DNA from: Pseudisothecium myosuroides
Lineage: Eukaryota; Streptophyta; Bryopsida; Hypnales; Lembophyllaceae
Length of the DNA: 64,000 nt
Reading direction: 5' to 3'
Assembly (NCBI GenBank): GCA_951799445.1
Contig: OX637290.1
Location: 22,996,987-23,060,986 of the forward strand
Of the stretch, positions 33,960-46,930 are shown one piece after another. Under the pieces are notes generated by a model that saw nothing but the letters and a program-made list of their open reading frames with translations, was not told the origin of the DNA and made no database searches. Positions within the stretch are counted from its first letter, which is position 1. Each line of letters begins with the position of its first letter. The translations under genes and the position numbers were made by a program.

Positions 33960-35574
33960 AGGGTATGGCAAGGATTTCAAATTTCAAAGTGCAGACTGCA
34001 GAGGTGCGGTTTCTGATCAGTGGATAAGCTGGCATTAAGTGCAGTCAATTTCGAGTGCGGATTAGGAGTTATGGGGATACCATACGATCACTTAATTTGG
34101 TCCTGGTTTCAAGGATTACAGGGTTGCAGACTTGAGACTTAATGAGCTTTCTTACATGCACTTGAGTTTAGTAAGATGACAGTTCTTCGAGATCGGTGTG
34201 ATCATTGATGATTGTGCACAGGAATTAAAGGCTAATTGAGTACTATTCCTTCAGTTTATGAATTTGTTTCATGCAGTACTAATTGCAGGTCTCTGGATAC
34301 TTGCCAGTTTCTCTGAATACGTAACTTAGTCATGTTAGGAGTCTGGCAGTCTGCTAACTTAATATGCTTCTGTTATTTGTGACACTGCATGACGAAACTA
34401 TGCGCAACACGGCCGCTACTTTGGGAATATGAACGAATAAAGTCAGTATGAGAATTTCAAATCGAAACATTTTGTATTGAGAATAGATCCTGTTGTTAGA
34501 CTGATCAAATATTTATTGATTTTGTTAGAATTTGACAAGAGGTTTTGATGCAAAAAGGTACGTATATTATTTGGATATCATATGCAAAAGTTAAGAAAGT
34601 CGGCCAGAACTAGAGAGCGAGCAACTGAGAATAAGTTAAGCTTTGCTGATTATGAACTTTCCGAATTTTCCTGGGAACTTTGAACTGTGACAATGAGCAA
34701 GACTTGAAGATTTCTGTGGTCAAGAACTAGCTGAAAGTTTTCTTGGAGTAACTTAGTGTTGTGTGATCCTCTTCAGCAGCACGTTTCAGTTCCTGAGCTG
34801 ACAGCAGCGGAGATTTTTTGAGCGAAATTTCGCTCAAAGGCGATTTTTTTTTTCAGGGAATATTTGGCAAAATATTCTTGCTTTCCAGAGGATGAACTCG
34901 CTGATTTGCTACCAAATCTTGGGACAGTATCACTCAATTTTGGATGAATGCATATCATTTTGGATGAATAAATGAAATTTCATTCATAGATTACAAGTTT
35001 CATCCATTTCCATGGATGTAAATAGCTTCATCCTTCTAGAGATTATTGCTTTTTGCACCAGGGTTTTTTTTTAGGCCTCATGAGGCTAGACTCCAATGTC
35101 GTGGCACAGGCACAGTGGTCTATATCTGGAGGGAACATCCTCCATTTCTTGCATGGTGCACTATTAGAATGAAGAAAAAAAAAATTGTTCTGCACTAACT
35201 AAAATAAATGAAAAAAAAACGTTGGATGACAGTCTTCCTGGCCATGAGAATAAACCATTGATGCTCCTCTGAGAACCATCGATGCACTTTTGACAGCTTG
35301 CATATTGTGCATTGATTGTATTATGTGCTTCCAGAGACAGATTGAGCGTGAATTTTTTTTATGGGTCTACACTAAATAGTGAAATTAGGTTGCCCACATT
35401 CATTTGATGCTATAAAAACATTGATTGTTATTGTACAAGAATGCATTGCTTTTGAATTGGGTGTTAAAATTGGTACTCATCTTCTTTCAACATAGCTAGC
35501 GACACTCTGCGATCGACAATTCTCTGGCGCCTCTAGAGAGCTAGAAACAACCATTTGTTCAAAGAACAGGACAT
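33960..35574. other. Upstream region of the germin-like gene
   Basis: No gene is recognised. A perfect 22-bp palindrome lies at 34817-34838, centred on GCGAAATTTCGC. GGATGAA-rich short repeats occur near 34940-35030. Confidence 0.45.
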
Positions 35575-35659
35575 CCTCCGCCAGGCCACTTGTGGCTGGT
35601 GTTCATGTATTCTCCCTTTTGCAATGAAATCTTTTCATTTGTTTCAAAAAAAAAAGAAA
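35575..35659 (+). mobile_element. Severely 5'-truncated LINE tail
   Basis: A segment of about 85 bases ends TTTGCAATGAAATC, TTTTCATTTGTTTC and a poly-A tract, the usual 3' end of plant L1-type LINEs. It is flanked by the 14-bp direct repeat AAAGAACAGGACAT (35561-35574 and 35660-35673), a target-primed insertion signature. Confidence 0.85.
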
Positions 35660-36172
35660 AAAGAACAGGACATTAACGTCACAGAAAGCTGCACCCTAAC
35701 ATGGAAAGACACTGTGCTTGCTGGTATGGCGCACAGGAATCATATCATCTCTTTTTATTACCATTGTAGTGAAGATAGACGTCTCGCCATCAGCCAAGAG
35801 TTCGTTGAAACCTGGTGTAAGAATGATGTTTTCTGCACTGGTAGCTTCACCCAACCAGATGGAACTTGACTTTCAACCCTCCCCCAGGCTAAACCACCCC
35901 CGGGAACCAGATTGAAACCCACTTTTCCCTGTTGCTCAGTTGCCTCGCCTCCCTTGGAGGACTTGAGTGGCAAAAAAAGAAAATTATTCTATATTCTTCC
36001 TGTATTTTTTAATGCAATGGTCACCATTTATTAAAAAAAAAAATCGGGACTCATGAACTTCTATGTGTATAGATAAAAATATTTGTAGAAATATTTGTTG
36101 ACATTAACGGTTTGTAAAGTAACTTTCTTGGGGTAAGGCAACCTAATTAGTCAAGCAACCTAATTTTCCTAT

Positions 36173-37104
36173 TTAACCCCTAAAGTCCCAAGGCCATTTT
36201 TCCATACTAAACCACTCAAAACTGCCATTTCTATAGCAAAGAGCAAAAAAAAAATTTTAATGTGTTTTTTGCATATTTAACCGTAGGATCTTGTACTAGA
36301 CTAGTGTAAGAATGTGTGGAAGAAATTTCAAAAACTTTGACTGTGTAGATTGCAAGATATTTGCAATTAAAGTGAAGGAATCAAGTTTTTTTGCACCTTG
36401 CTCAACTACATTTTTGGACTTTGAACCTTCTTAACTTAAAATTTTTGCTCTAATGATTTTGAATTTCTAATTTTATATGATGAAGAATTGAGTTGAGAAT
36501 CTAGGAAAAAAAATTCAAATAAGAAACACTTAGTTTTCTCTCATTAAAAAATTGTTAAGTAGAAGTAGGTTCAAGATTGAAGAAAAAATTAAATCATTAA
36601 TAGCTCTAAGATAGAGTTGAAATATACTAATCTCAACGGTGAGATTGTTCTATCAAGAAATCTTAACCTTGTGAGACTTTTTTTTTTGAAAAATTGTCAA
36701 AATTGGGTTCAGAAATGAATCCTACAAGTTATTTTTTCAAGAAAATGCTCTAATTGCCCGAAAAATAAGAATGTCCATAACTTTTGCATAACAAATCCAA
36801 ATGGAATGAATCAAAGCTTCCCATGTAGATAAAAATAAAATCTATATGAAACAAATTTTTAAAATTTTTAATTTAAAGTTTTTGTGAGGATTTTTTTCTG
36901 CCCGCCGAACTAAAATTTGGGTTTTTTGTGCCATAACTTTTGCTCCCGGGCACCAATTGAAATAAAAATTACATTTTCAGAAAGCTAATGTGATTTTCTA
37001 TCTTCACAAAAAAATTCAGAAAATTATGACAAATATTGAGACCGTAAGAGCCTGCCCGAAATCCATTTTGTCCCCCGAGGGGACAACGGGACTTTAGGGA
37101 TTAA
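36173..37104 (+). mobile_element. TTAA family A element, copy 1
   Basis: It starts TTAA then CCCCTAAAGTCCC and ends GGGACTTTAGGGA then TTAA, a 13-base terminal inverted repeat with one mismatch. A subterminal palindrome, TGTCCCCCGAGGGGACA, lies near the right end. There is no coding frame. The TTAA duplication and C-rich terminus fit the piggyBac superfamily; Kolobok is an alternative. Confidence 0.8.
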
Positions 37105-37775
37105 GGGAGCCGACCCATTTCCAACCACTTAAGCAATTGCGCATATTTGGAGTACAAGTTTTTTGAGTGCGGAATTTTTCCCTTGTACAAAAATAGAGTT
37201 GAAAGGATTGCACATTTTTCTAGAATTTTATTATACAAAATGTAATTACTATGAAATCTTTAGTGGAAGATTCTCGTCAACATGTAATGGTGATATAGAC
37301 CTTTCTATTTTTGACCAGAGGCTGATTGCAAAATCGAACAAGGGCTAGACCAATTGTAATACGCCTCAGCTACTCCAAGAACTCCAGGAACTGAGCCGCA
37401 ACTTCTCGGAAAGACAGTAGGTTGGAAATGGGGGTGATTGAAAAAGGGGTCGTTTCACATAGCATATGTAATGCAATGCAGAAGCAATGATCGCCCTTAT
37501 GAAGAATAGCATGCGGAGCTTTGGAAGCCGATTACATTGCTAACTTGGTTTGGGCTTGGATAATGCATATTAGAGGACCATCTTGCATTCCCTTAGAAAA
37601 TGCCAAAAAGATTCCAAAATATTTAGGTTTAGTAAGGGAAAGCAAATAGAGTTAAAAAGACTGAAATGTATATTGGGCCTAGAATTAAGGGTGGAGAACC
37701 AACAAGGATAAGGATCGGAATGTTGTGATTGGTAAAAGGGACGTTGCTTTTATAACAAGGTTTTATCTTTGTATC

Positions 37776-38726
37776 TTAACCCCTAAAGTTCCATGACTAT
37801 ATTTTCACCAAAAACACTCAAAAACTGTCATTTTTGAGAAAAAAAACTTTTTTTGACATATGTAACCATAGGATCTAGTAGTATACTGATTTGAAAACAC
37901 ATGGTAAAAATTTCAGAAATTTCCACCCTACAGATTGCAAGATATAAGCATTCAAATTCACTAAAATCATTTTTTGGGCCCTACGAAAAATAAAGCAGAT
38001 GCACTTCACAAGCTCACATTTTTATAAAAACATGTCCAAAATGGTGGTGCTTCTTTGGATTCTTTTTTCTAAACAAGTTGACTACATGCTTCAAAACTTT
38101 CACATCATTTGGAATTGTACAACATATAGGAAAAAAAATAATATATAGAAAGAAACAGATAATGATTCAAAATACAAAATTGTTAAGAATTTAGTTATGG
38201 AATTGAAAAATGCCAATCCCAATGGTTGCATTGTTGTAAGAAACAATCTACATTCTATGATTTTATTTTTTTCAAAAAATATTGAAAGTTGAGTAAAATA
38301 AAGGAATTCAAAGTTTATTTTAGAGTAGAGAATCCATAACTTTCTACAAACAAAAACTCCTCATAACTTTTGACTCATTGATCAAAATGGAATGATTCCA
38401 AGAGAGAGAGAGAGACAGATACACACACACAGACATAGACACACAGACAAACACACAGACACAGACACAGATATACACACACAAACACACACACAGATAC
38501 ATACACAGACACAGACACAGATATACACACACAAACACACACACAGATACATACACAAACACACACACAAACACACACACACAAGAATTTAGTGCACATG
38601 AAAGATATTCCTCATCCTCGCCTCCTATAAAAATTTTAGCATAAAATATGCAAATCCTCATTTATACTAGCCTGCCCAAAATTTCAATGTTCTCAAAAAA
38701 ATGCATGTTGGTCCTTTAGGGATTAA
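37776..38726 (+). mobile_element. TTAA family A element, copy 2
   Basis: It has ends CCCCTAAAGTTCC and GGTCCTTTAGGGA inside TTAA. Its interior aligns with copy 1 along its left part (AACCATAGGATC, TTTCAGAAATTT, ATTGCAAGATAT). A compound CA/GA microsatellite has expanded inside it. Confidence 0.75.
38401..38582. repeat. Compound (GA)n/(CA)n microsatellite with 50-bp higher-order repeat
   Basis: Starting with a GAGAGA run, ACAC-rich sequence continues for about 180 bases. The block beginning ATATACACACACAAACAC at 38471 recurs at 38521, exactly 50 bases later. The long open frames on both strands here are simple-sequence by-products. Confidence 0.9.
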
Positions 38727-38753
38727 GATGTATCAATGATGGTTGACTCTTGT

Positions 38754-39692
38754 TTAACCCCTAAAGGACCGGCATGCATTTTTTGGCCGTATAGAAATTT
38801 TGGGCAGGTCCGTGTGACTAGAGATTTCCATATTTTAAGCTGAAATTTTAATAGAAGGTGGGCGCGAGGAATATCTTTCATATGCACTAAATTTCAGCAC
38901 ATTTGGAAATAGGAGTCAAAAGTTATGGCCAAATATGTTACTTTTTTTCGTAACTGGGCAGTCCGGGCAGCAAGAAAAATTTGGCAAAAAATTGATTTTT
39001 TTTTTAAAATATTTTTTTGCTTGTAGATTATATTTTTGTCTATTTGGAAAGATTTGATTCATTTCATTTGGATTTGTTATGAAACAGTTATGGACATTCT
39101 TGTTTTTCGGGCAATTAGAGCATCTTCTGAAAAAAAATAACTTGTAGGATTCATTTCTAAATGCTATTTTTGCAATTTTAAAAAAATAAAAATTATCATG
39201 GTTTAGTTTACCTGCTAGAACAATCTCACCATTGGAATTAGTGTATTTTAATTCCATCTAAAATATATTAATGTTTTAGATTTTCCTTCTACCTTGTACC
39301 TACTTCTACATAATAAATTTTTTAGGAATGATAATTAAGTTTTTTTGAATATTTTTTTTCCCTAGACTCTCAACTCAATTCTCCACTAGAAAGATTTGAA
39401 GCACAAAACTCTGTAGTGCAAAAAATTTAAGTGAAAAATGTTTAAAGTCGAAAAATCTAGTCCCGCAATGTGCTGAAATACTTGTTTTTTCCACTTTAAA
39501 TGCAGATATCTTGCAATCTGAGCGGTCAAAAATTCTGAAATTTTTTCCACACATTCTCATACTGGTTAGGTGTAAGATCCTATGGTTAGATGTGAAAAAA
39601 AAACATTTTTCATTTTTTTTACTCCTTGCTAGAGAAATGGCAGTTTTGATGGGTTTTTGGCAGAAAAAAAGCCTTGGGCCTTTAGGGGTTAA
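38754..39692 (-). mobile_element. TTAA family A element, copy 3 (inverted)
   Basis: It has ends CCCCTAAAGGACC and GGGCCTTTAGGGG inside TTAA. Its interior matches copies 1 and 2 in the opposite orientation, so its start resembles the right end of copy 2. It lies only 27 bases from copy 2. Confidence 0.8.
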
Positions 39693-39782
39693 TCATGTTC
39701 AATCAACAGACTAAGAAGCAAAAAAATATATTAATGTCATATATGATTTTTGAGGCAACTATCTCACTCTCTTGGTGGTTGG

Positions 39783-40674
39783 TTAACCCGTAAATGCCTA
39801 GGGCCTTTTCTAAACTTCTAGGAATTTGCTCTAAATTGAACAAAAAGCCAACATTTTGATAAGTTGTATCAATCTTTTTATGAATTTTAACTGTACAAAT
39901 TCAAACTAGACATGTTAGAAGTCATATAGGAAAATAAAACACAACAATATCACTTATGAGTTGAAAAATTATAATGTTTGAACATGAGGGTGTTAATCCC
40001 TGAGCACCCAGAGTGTGTTTACTAAAATCCAGACCCTTGTAAATTCAATCTAATCAAATTATCACCTAACATGAGATCCACATAAATTGACCATACTGAT
40101 TGGTAGTGGAGACAAGCCCAGAGCTTAAGGGAAAGGGACATGTCCTTTGATCATACCATTGAAAAGATTATAGTCAAACAAGGGAATCTCAAAGTTTGGA
40201 GAGACAGGATCTTGTCGTTGAGGCGCTCAGGGGTTAAAACTGCAAAAGTGACAAAGTCTTTCAATCCTCTTTTTACATGCCAAATCTAAAAAGTTCATTA
40301 ACAAAAAACATGAGGTTAAAGGACCTAACATGCATAACCCCAATCAATTTATGGCTTCTCAAAATCTACTCTATAATTTTTTTAAATGAATTTCTAATAT
40401 ATTTTTCCTCCAAGATCTAGTATATTTGAGGCTCATTTTCAAGAGCCTTCAACACTACGGAAAGTCAAGATTGCAATGGATATTCTTGCACAAAATCTTG
40501 AATAGAAAAATCATTATCAATCATTTTCAAAATTGGTTTTTTGACGCTAAAACTAGACTTCAAAAAGAATTTTTTTAAATATAAATTATTAAAAATAACA
40601 ACTTGGTTAGGTTTAATTTAACTTCAAAATTTTGTCAACACAAAAATTTGGTGCCTTAGGCATCTAGGGGTCAA
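39783..40674 (+). mobile_element. TTAA family B element, copy 1 (with nested element)
   Basis: It starts TTAA then CCCGTAAATGCCTAGGGCC and ends GGTGCCTTAGGCATCTAGGGG then TCAA, a decayed TTAA. Without the nested element at 39997-40233 it is about 650 bp, like the copy at 45995. It has no coding frame. Confidence 0.75.
39997..40233. mobile_element. 237-bp TTAA-flanked MITE nested in family B
   Basis: It has ends TCCCTGAGCACC and GGCGCTCAGGGG, flanked by TTAA at 39993-39996 and 40234-40237. The related family B copy at 45995-46639 has the empty site GAGGGTGTTAAAACT, with one TTAA, which proves the element and its TTAA duplication. Confidence 0.85.
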
Positions 40675-40771
40675 ACAAAGGTTACAACTCATAAATCTTA
40701 TGTTCAGTATACTTGAGCTCCTTAAACAACTAACTTTTAAGTATAATCTAAATACAATTTGAAATTCCCAC

Positions 40772-40911
40772 AGCCATCTTAACATCATCAATGTCCAATA
40801 ATCCTTCTCGAGTATATTGGTTACCCAATCCATAATTGTAGAGCCATCTTAACATCATCAATGTCCAATAATCCTTCTCGAGCATATTGGTTACCCAATC
40901 CATAATTGTAG
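40772..40911. repeat. 70-bp tandem duplication
   Basis: Two adjacent copies beginning AGCCATCTTAACATCATC (40772 and 40842) differ at a single base, implying a recent duplication. Confidence 0.95.
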
Positions 40912-41036
40912 AATAAAATAAGATTGTGAGTTAGAACTATGCTTGTTGTATTAGAACAATGCTTGATTTATTATTTGTAACACCTATATCAAATGTGAAG
41001 GCTAGGGTCACGACATCCTTATTGGATATTTATTGT

Positions 41037-41960
41037 TTAATCCCTAAAATATCAAGGCATTTTTTGACTCTGGAACCACTGAAAACTGCCATTTCTGTTG
41101 CGATCACTCAAGAAACCAAAAGAAACATTTTTTTTAGAATCTAACCATAGAATCTTGTACTTCACTTGTCTCAAATCATGTGGTAAAAATTTCAAGAACT
41201 TTGACCATTCCAATTGGAAGATATTAGCATTCAAAGTTGGGGGAAAAAAAAAATTTTGAACTATTTCCTGCAATTTTAGATGACTTTGACGGCCATTTGT
41301 GGATTTTTTTTTGCACTACACAATATAAAGTTAAATTTTTTTATGTTGAAAATTTGAATTGAGAGTCGGGAAAAAAAATTTCAGCATATCAAAACTTGAT
41401 TTTCACACATAAAAAAATTGTTTAGTAGAAGTAGGTCCAAAATTGATTGAAACACTAAATTGTTAATAGCTCTTAGGTGGAATTAAACCACCATAATCCC
41501 AACAATGGAATTGTTCTTGCAAACAAAATTAACCTTGTCAAAAAGAAAAATTGAAAAAATTTGAAAATTGCATTCAAAAATGAATTCTATGAGTTATTTT
41601 TTGAAGAAGATGCTTAAATTGCCCGAAAAACAAGATTGTCCATAACTTTCTCATTATTAGTCCAAATAGAATGAATCAAAGCTTCAGATGTAGACAAAAT
41701 TATAATCTATGAGAGAGAAAAAAAATTAAAAAACATTTTTTATTTTATTTTTCCTACCCGACGAACTACTTTTTTGCTTTAGGATGGCATAACTTTTGTT
41801 CCCGGGCACCGATTGAAAAAAAAATTATATTTTTAGAAACCTAATGTGATTCCCTATCTTCATAAAAAGTTTCAAAAAATCAGGTCAAAATTTGAGGCCA
41901 CAAGGGCCTGTCCAAAATCTCAAGTGTCCCTTGAGGGGACTTTGGTACTTTAGGGGTTAA
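41037..41960 (+). mobile_element. TTAA family A element, copy 4
   Basis: It has ends TCCCTAAAATATC and GGTACTTTAGGGG inside TTAA, with the subterminal palindrome GTCCCTTGAGGGGAC. The interior aligns with copy 1 over its length. It has no coding frame. Confidence 0.8.
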
Positions 41961-42350
41961 TTCCAAAATATTAATCCCCATAGCATTATATTTGGTTGGT
42001 GACAAAACTTTGAAGTTAAATGAAATCTTATCAAATTACTATTTTGGATATTTTTTTAGTTGAATATATCCTTTGGAGGCTACAGAGTCTAATTTCCCTT
42101 ATTGCATGGGAACAGTGGGGAGAAGTTATTAGCTCTACGCACATGAGAGAAGCTCAAGTACCAAAGGCTAATTAATTAAACATGTTCATATTGTATAGTA
42201 ATTGTGTTTGATTGGTTGCTAAGCTAGGAAAATCATAATCAGCTCCATTGATGGTTTGTGCAATAGACTTTATGCATATAAGAAGTATGCAAATAAAAAA
42301 CTATAGTTATGCAAGTAGGGAATTTGCATTATAAGAGGTTTCGCTGTATT

Positions 42351-43107
42351 TTAACCCATAAACGACGCGGCGGACGTTTTGAGTCCAATGAATGACAAAG
42401 AATCCTTCTGTCCTCACAAGAAAGTGCAACTATTCATCTTCATAATTTTGTGTGAAAAGGAGACATCTTTTACAATAGTTTGACTTCCCATGAGTATTAT
42501 GAAATTTATTAAGTAGATGATTCACACTATAGTAAAAGAAATGATTTCTACGGTTACCAATTTGCTTGTAAAGGTTAAGCATCAAAAATCTAATTTAAAA
42601 AAAATTTAAGTACACGATTTTTTTTATTGAAGATTTTGTACAAGGGTGTCCAGTGGGAATCTTGAGTTTTTAGTGTTAGAAGTTCATGGAAGTGAACCTC
42701 AAATATACTAGATCTTAGGGGATAATCACATTTTAAATTAATCTAAAATAATAATAGAGTAGATTTTAAAAAGTTATCTTTTGATTATAGTTATATATAT
42801 TATGTCCTTCAAACTCATATTTTTTCATGGCCTCAATTTTAGATTTTATATGTAAAACAAAGGATTGAAAGACTTTGAACCACTTTCACAATTTTATAAC
42901 CCTTTTAATCAAACATTATAATCTTTCAATATATAAGTGGCATTGTTGTATTTTATTTCCTTATGCAATTCATAGCATGTCTAATTAGAATTCATATTGT
43001 TACAGGGTTTTTTAAATTGACAAAAGTTATCAAAATTTGGGCTTTTTGTAAAGTTTTGAGTAGAATCTAAGAAGTTTTAAAAAAAGCCTTGGGCATTTAG
43101 AGGTTAA
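42351..43107 (-). mobile_element. TTAA family B element, copy 2 (inverted)
   Basis: It has ends CCCATAAACGACG and GGGCATTTAGAGG inside TTAA. The interior matches the family B copies in reverse orientation (CTTAGGGGATAAT, CATTATAATCTTTC). It lacks the nested 237-bp element. Confidence 0.65.
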
Positions 43108-43689
43108 AGAAAATTTTGGAAATGCTAAAAGCAAATTTTAAAAATTCTATAAGTTCTATATTTCTTTACAAAAAAATTGAAATTGATTTCCTCTTGGAAT
43201 AAAATGTGAACTTCTTAGTCATTACAAAAAATTGGAGGCCTCAAGTAGGCCGCTTTAGAGCAGTTTAAAGGACCCCACAATAACATTTAAATTCACTTAA
43301 GAACAGCTTTTTTTCCCATAGTCGTTCACCTTGCACCACGACGTCGGATGACTGTCAATGGTTTAATATCCAAGTACAAGGCATTAAATAATCAAGGTTC
43401 AGGTATTGTAATGCACTTTAACCTTGATTATTGCATACCTTATACTGCAACCAAGTTTTGGAAAAAAAATCAAATGTCGAAATTAGTCCAATGGCATCTA
43501 CCATCAAGAGTTTTTTTTAATGGCAATGTGATAATCATAATTCATTGACAATTGGTGAAAATGAAGGGTTAAGAGGTTGTTTATACAGAAAAATCAATTG
43601 TCCATGGTGAATCCTCAAAGAATATGGGATATTTTGAAGAGAGATCACTCATTGTTCAAATTCAAGAATTGTGTTCAAAGTTGAATTTT
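43108..43689. other. Intergenic stretch
   Basis: No gene or element boundary was recognised. A plus-strand frame of 66 codons at 43348 has no support. Confidence 0.4.
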
Positions 43690-44012
43690 AGACCTCATTT
43701 AGGCATAGTAGAATATATTTTTTTAAATCATTGAACTAAAGAAATGTGGAGAATCAACCTAGTTTTCATCTCCAAAAATCCTTTTGAGGTTTAGAGCCTC
43801 CAACAAAAAGTTATGGACAAAATTCTAAAAGGGTGTTTAAATGTCAAAGAAAATTTTCCTTCCAACCCCTTTTAGAATTTTATCCATAACTTTTTGTTAG
43901 AGGCTCTAAACCTTAAACGGATTTTTGGAGATGAAAACTAGATTGATTCTCCACATTTTCTTAGTTCAAATATTTTTGAAAAAAATTATTCTACTTTGCC
44001 TAAATGAGGTCT
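43690..44012. repeat. 323-bp foldback element, second copy of the family
   Basis: It begins AGACCTCATTTAGGCATAG and ends in the complement, GCCTAAATGAGGTCT. The arms run nearly to a short loop. It shares TTTAGGCATAGT, CATCTCCAAAAATCC and the loop CAAAGAAAAT with the copy at 29733-30066. Confidence 0.85.
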
Positions 44013-45720
44013 GAAATTTGACTTTAAACACAATTTCTGCTTTTCATTTAACTATGAGCGGTTTTGCTCCTATTAATCCTAATTTACATATCCCACATGG
44101 ATTGTTGTACCTACTACTATCCCACTTGTATAAATATCTTCCCTTCTCAGCTCCAAACTTACTAAACTAAGTGGCTTACATAGCTAGTTCGAAATTGTTA
44201 ATGTTTCTAATTTTTTTGACAATTAGCATCAAAATCCACTTCATTTTGGTTGATTTCATTGAATTTGATTAATTACCCAATTAATTAGACCTCTAATATA
44301 GTCACATTAGTGAGTCTTGAAATCCTTTGCAAAATTCACACAATTTGACTACTCATTGTGGCTACATGCCTAATTTCAAATAATAGATTGGTTGAGTCAC
44401 TCTGGAGCGGCCTTCTAGAGGCCTACAATTTTCTCTAATGCTTCTGGCAAATCTTCCTACTAAAATGGACTCCCTTGAGATTTGTAATGCAAAGATATGT
44501 TGATAATTCTTTAAGGTAACAACATCTAATTGTGTCCAAATAAAATTATGATTATGGTTTCTATTATTAAACTATAACTATAAAAGCTTTTGCTGGGCCT
44601 TGTCGGAAGTTGAAAGGGGAATGCAAATTCTCTTAAAATGTGTTTTTTGGACTCTATATGAATTTTCAAAGTGTTGAAAATAGGTGTACCTAAAATCGCC
44701 ATTAAGCTCTTGTGTGTGGAGTCTCTACATTTAAGACGAGAATCCAGATGGGAAAGTTTTACAAATAAATCACAACCAATGTTTTTTGAAGCGGCAAAAT
44801 ATCCCTAAACAGAAAGAGATTTTGACCTCTTTAACTTGTTTCCTCCAAAAATTGGCTAGTGCAATGAGGCCAACAAAGGGGCTTTCTATTCCAAAAGATA
44901 TTGTTGAATCACAATTTAGGTGAAAACATCCTAAACCATCCGTGTATCCATTCTTGACAAGTAGACTTCTATTGAAAGTGTTCCCTAATGTACAATTAAA
45001 CTGGCCCCTTCAACTTAACTGTAATTGGTGGATTTAAATTTTGGTTATATGATCGAGATACGGTATGTGATAGTTTCAATGACCTAGGAAGCTTCCACTT
45101 TGAAATTCACACTAATTACATGTCTTATCCAAAAATTCGATTTTTAAAAAAAAATTCATGATTTTCAATTGCTTATACTACAAAAATGAAAAAGGTACCT
45201 CCAACTATGTTGAGGTGCTGTTAACTTACATTACATTACAAATAAGGTAGGAGGCTCTGAAATTGCATGGGCATTTAGAATTGCCTCTATAAATAGCTAC
45301 GAAATGGACTTGAGGTGGTTTTTAAATTGACTTCTATAGTCATTGAATGAATCAAGGAAAAAAAACATTCTTAATTGCAAGAACCAATCATTTTCTTTGA
45401 TTTCCCCATCTTTCTTTAGAATTGCAAGTGAACATTTTATGGAAGACCTAGGGTCATAAATAGGGACCTATGATCCAATTCCTTTGAAAATTCATAAGTA
45501 ATTCAATATTGCTTCAAAAAATACAAAACCACTTGTATTAGATTCCACATTTATTTCTCTTCGTCTGAAAAATGAGCTAAAAATATTCCCATCCAAGGAT
45601 ATACATGAAAAAGGTGGACTAGCCGTTACATGAACGGTTTCTGAGCCTCCTACCGTAAATGTAACAATGATATCCATTCCCAAGGTGTTGCATTTGTAGA
45701 CGAGATAGGAGAACTGGCAT
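44013..45720. other. AT-rich intergenic region
   Basis: No coding frame with family features, RNA gene or element with clear ends was found across this stretch. Confidence 0.4.
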
Positions 45721-45980
45721 TAGAAAAAATTCACCCCTCCGGAGGGCTCCTTCCCATTGACAAAGGGGCTATGAGTTCCCCGTAATGAAACTCACAGACC
45801 CTTTGAGGGACAATGATCACTATTCATCATCAATGATGAATAGTGGCCACAATAAAATTTAAAAATTTTAAATTTTAAAAATGTAATAATAAAAATTTAT
45901 AAAAATTCATTTAAAAAATCTTTTTTTTTCTTTTCATATTTTTGGCCAGCGTTCCCTGCTGTGGGCTCATATTTTTTCTA
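45721..45980. mobile_element. TA-flanked MITE (CATTAGA family), copy 1
   Basis: It has flanks CATTAGAAAAAAT on the left and ATTTTTTCTAATG on the right, a perfect inverted end of 13 bases that includes a TA duplication. The outer parts are GC-richer (CCCTCCGGAGGG), while the interior is a run of AAATTT-type sequence. It has no coding frame. Confidence 0.65.
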
Positions 45981-45994
45981 ATGGATGCTTCCGT

Positions 45995-46639
45995 TTAACC
46001 CCTAAATGCCCAAGACCTGTTTGGAGCTTCTTGAAATTTGCTCTAAATTGAACAAAAAGTCAACATTTTCATAAGTTGTACCAATTTCTTTTGAATTGTA
46101 ACCGTACAAATTCAAACTAGATATGATAAAGATCACATAGGAAAAGAAAACATAACAATATTACTTACAGATTGAAAGATTATAATGTTTGATCATGAGG
46201 GTGTTAAAACTATGAAAAAATTTCAATTCTCTTTTTGCATGTCAACTCTAAAAAGTTGGTCACTAAAAAAATATGAGTTTATAGGGCCTAGCATGCACAA
46301 CCCCAATCAATTTACGGTTTTTCAAAATCTATTCTACAATTTTTTTAAATGAATTTTTAATGTGATTTTTTCTCCAAGATCTAGTGTATCTGAGGCTCAT
46401 TTTTAAGAGCCCTCAACACTACGGGAAGTCAAGATTGCAATGGGTATCCTTGCACAAAATCTTGAATAGAAAAATCATAATCTTTCATTTTTAAGATCGG
46501 CTTTTTGATCCTAAAACTAGACTTCAAAAAGAATTCTCCAGAAATATAAACTACTAAAAATAGCAATTTTGTTGGGTTTTACTTAACTTCAAAATTTTTG
46601 AAACACCAGAATCTGGTGCCTCCGGCAGTTAGGGGTTCC
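45995..46639 (+). mobile_element. TTAA family B element, copy 3
   Basis: It starts TTAA then CCCCTAAATGCCCAAG and ends GGTGCCTCCGGCAGTTAGGGG then TTCC, a decayed TTAA. It aligns with the copy at 39783 along its length and shows the empty TTAA site of the nested element. Confidence 0.75.
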
Positions 46640-46930
46640 GGCGCCCCTCCCAAAGCTCTGGTGGACTGCCGGACTGCCAACTTCCTGCCTGGCCTGGCTG
46701 GGTACCTTGCCTTACCTGCAATCTCCCATTTCCGTTACTGAAGAGACAAACAAGTCCAGGCAAAACTTCTTTTCCGGCCGTCAGTCCGACGGAGCCGGAG
46801 CATACTAACCAGTGACTGACGTTACTCCGACGTTGGAAAATTTAATACCATAAACTCTTTCACATTGCCGAAATTGCTAGCTAAGTTGACTTAGTACATT
46901 TGCCACTGCACCTTGTTCAATTGAATCTTC

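Noticed and set aside
36000..36050. An A-rich end at 36032 considered as a fifth LINE tail
   Set aside because: No flanking direct repeat and only loose similarity to the tail consensus.
38344..38661. Long Cys/Val-rich frames on the minus strand and Thr/His-rich ones on the plus strand
   Set aside because: Products of the CA/GA microsatellite.
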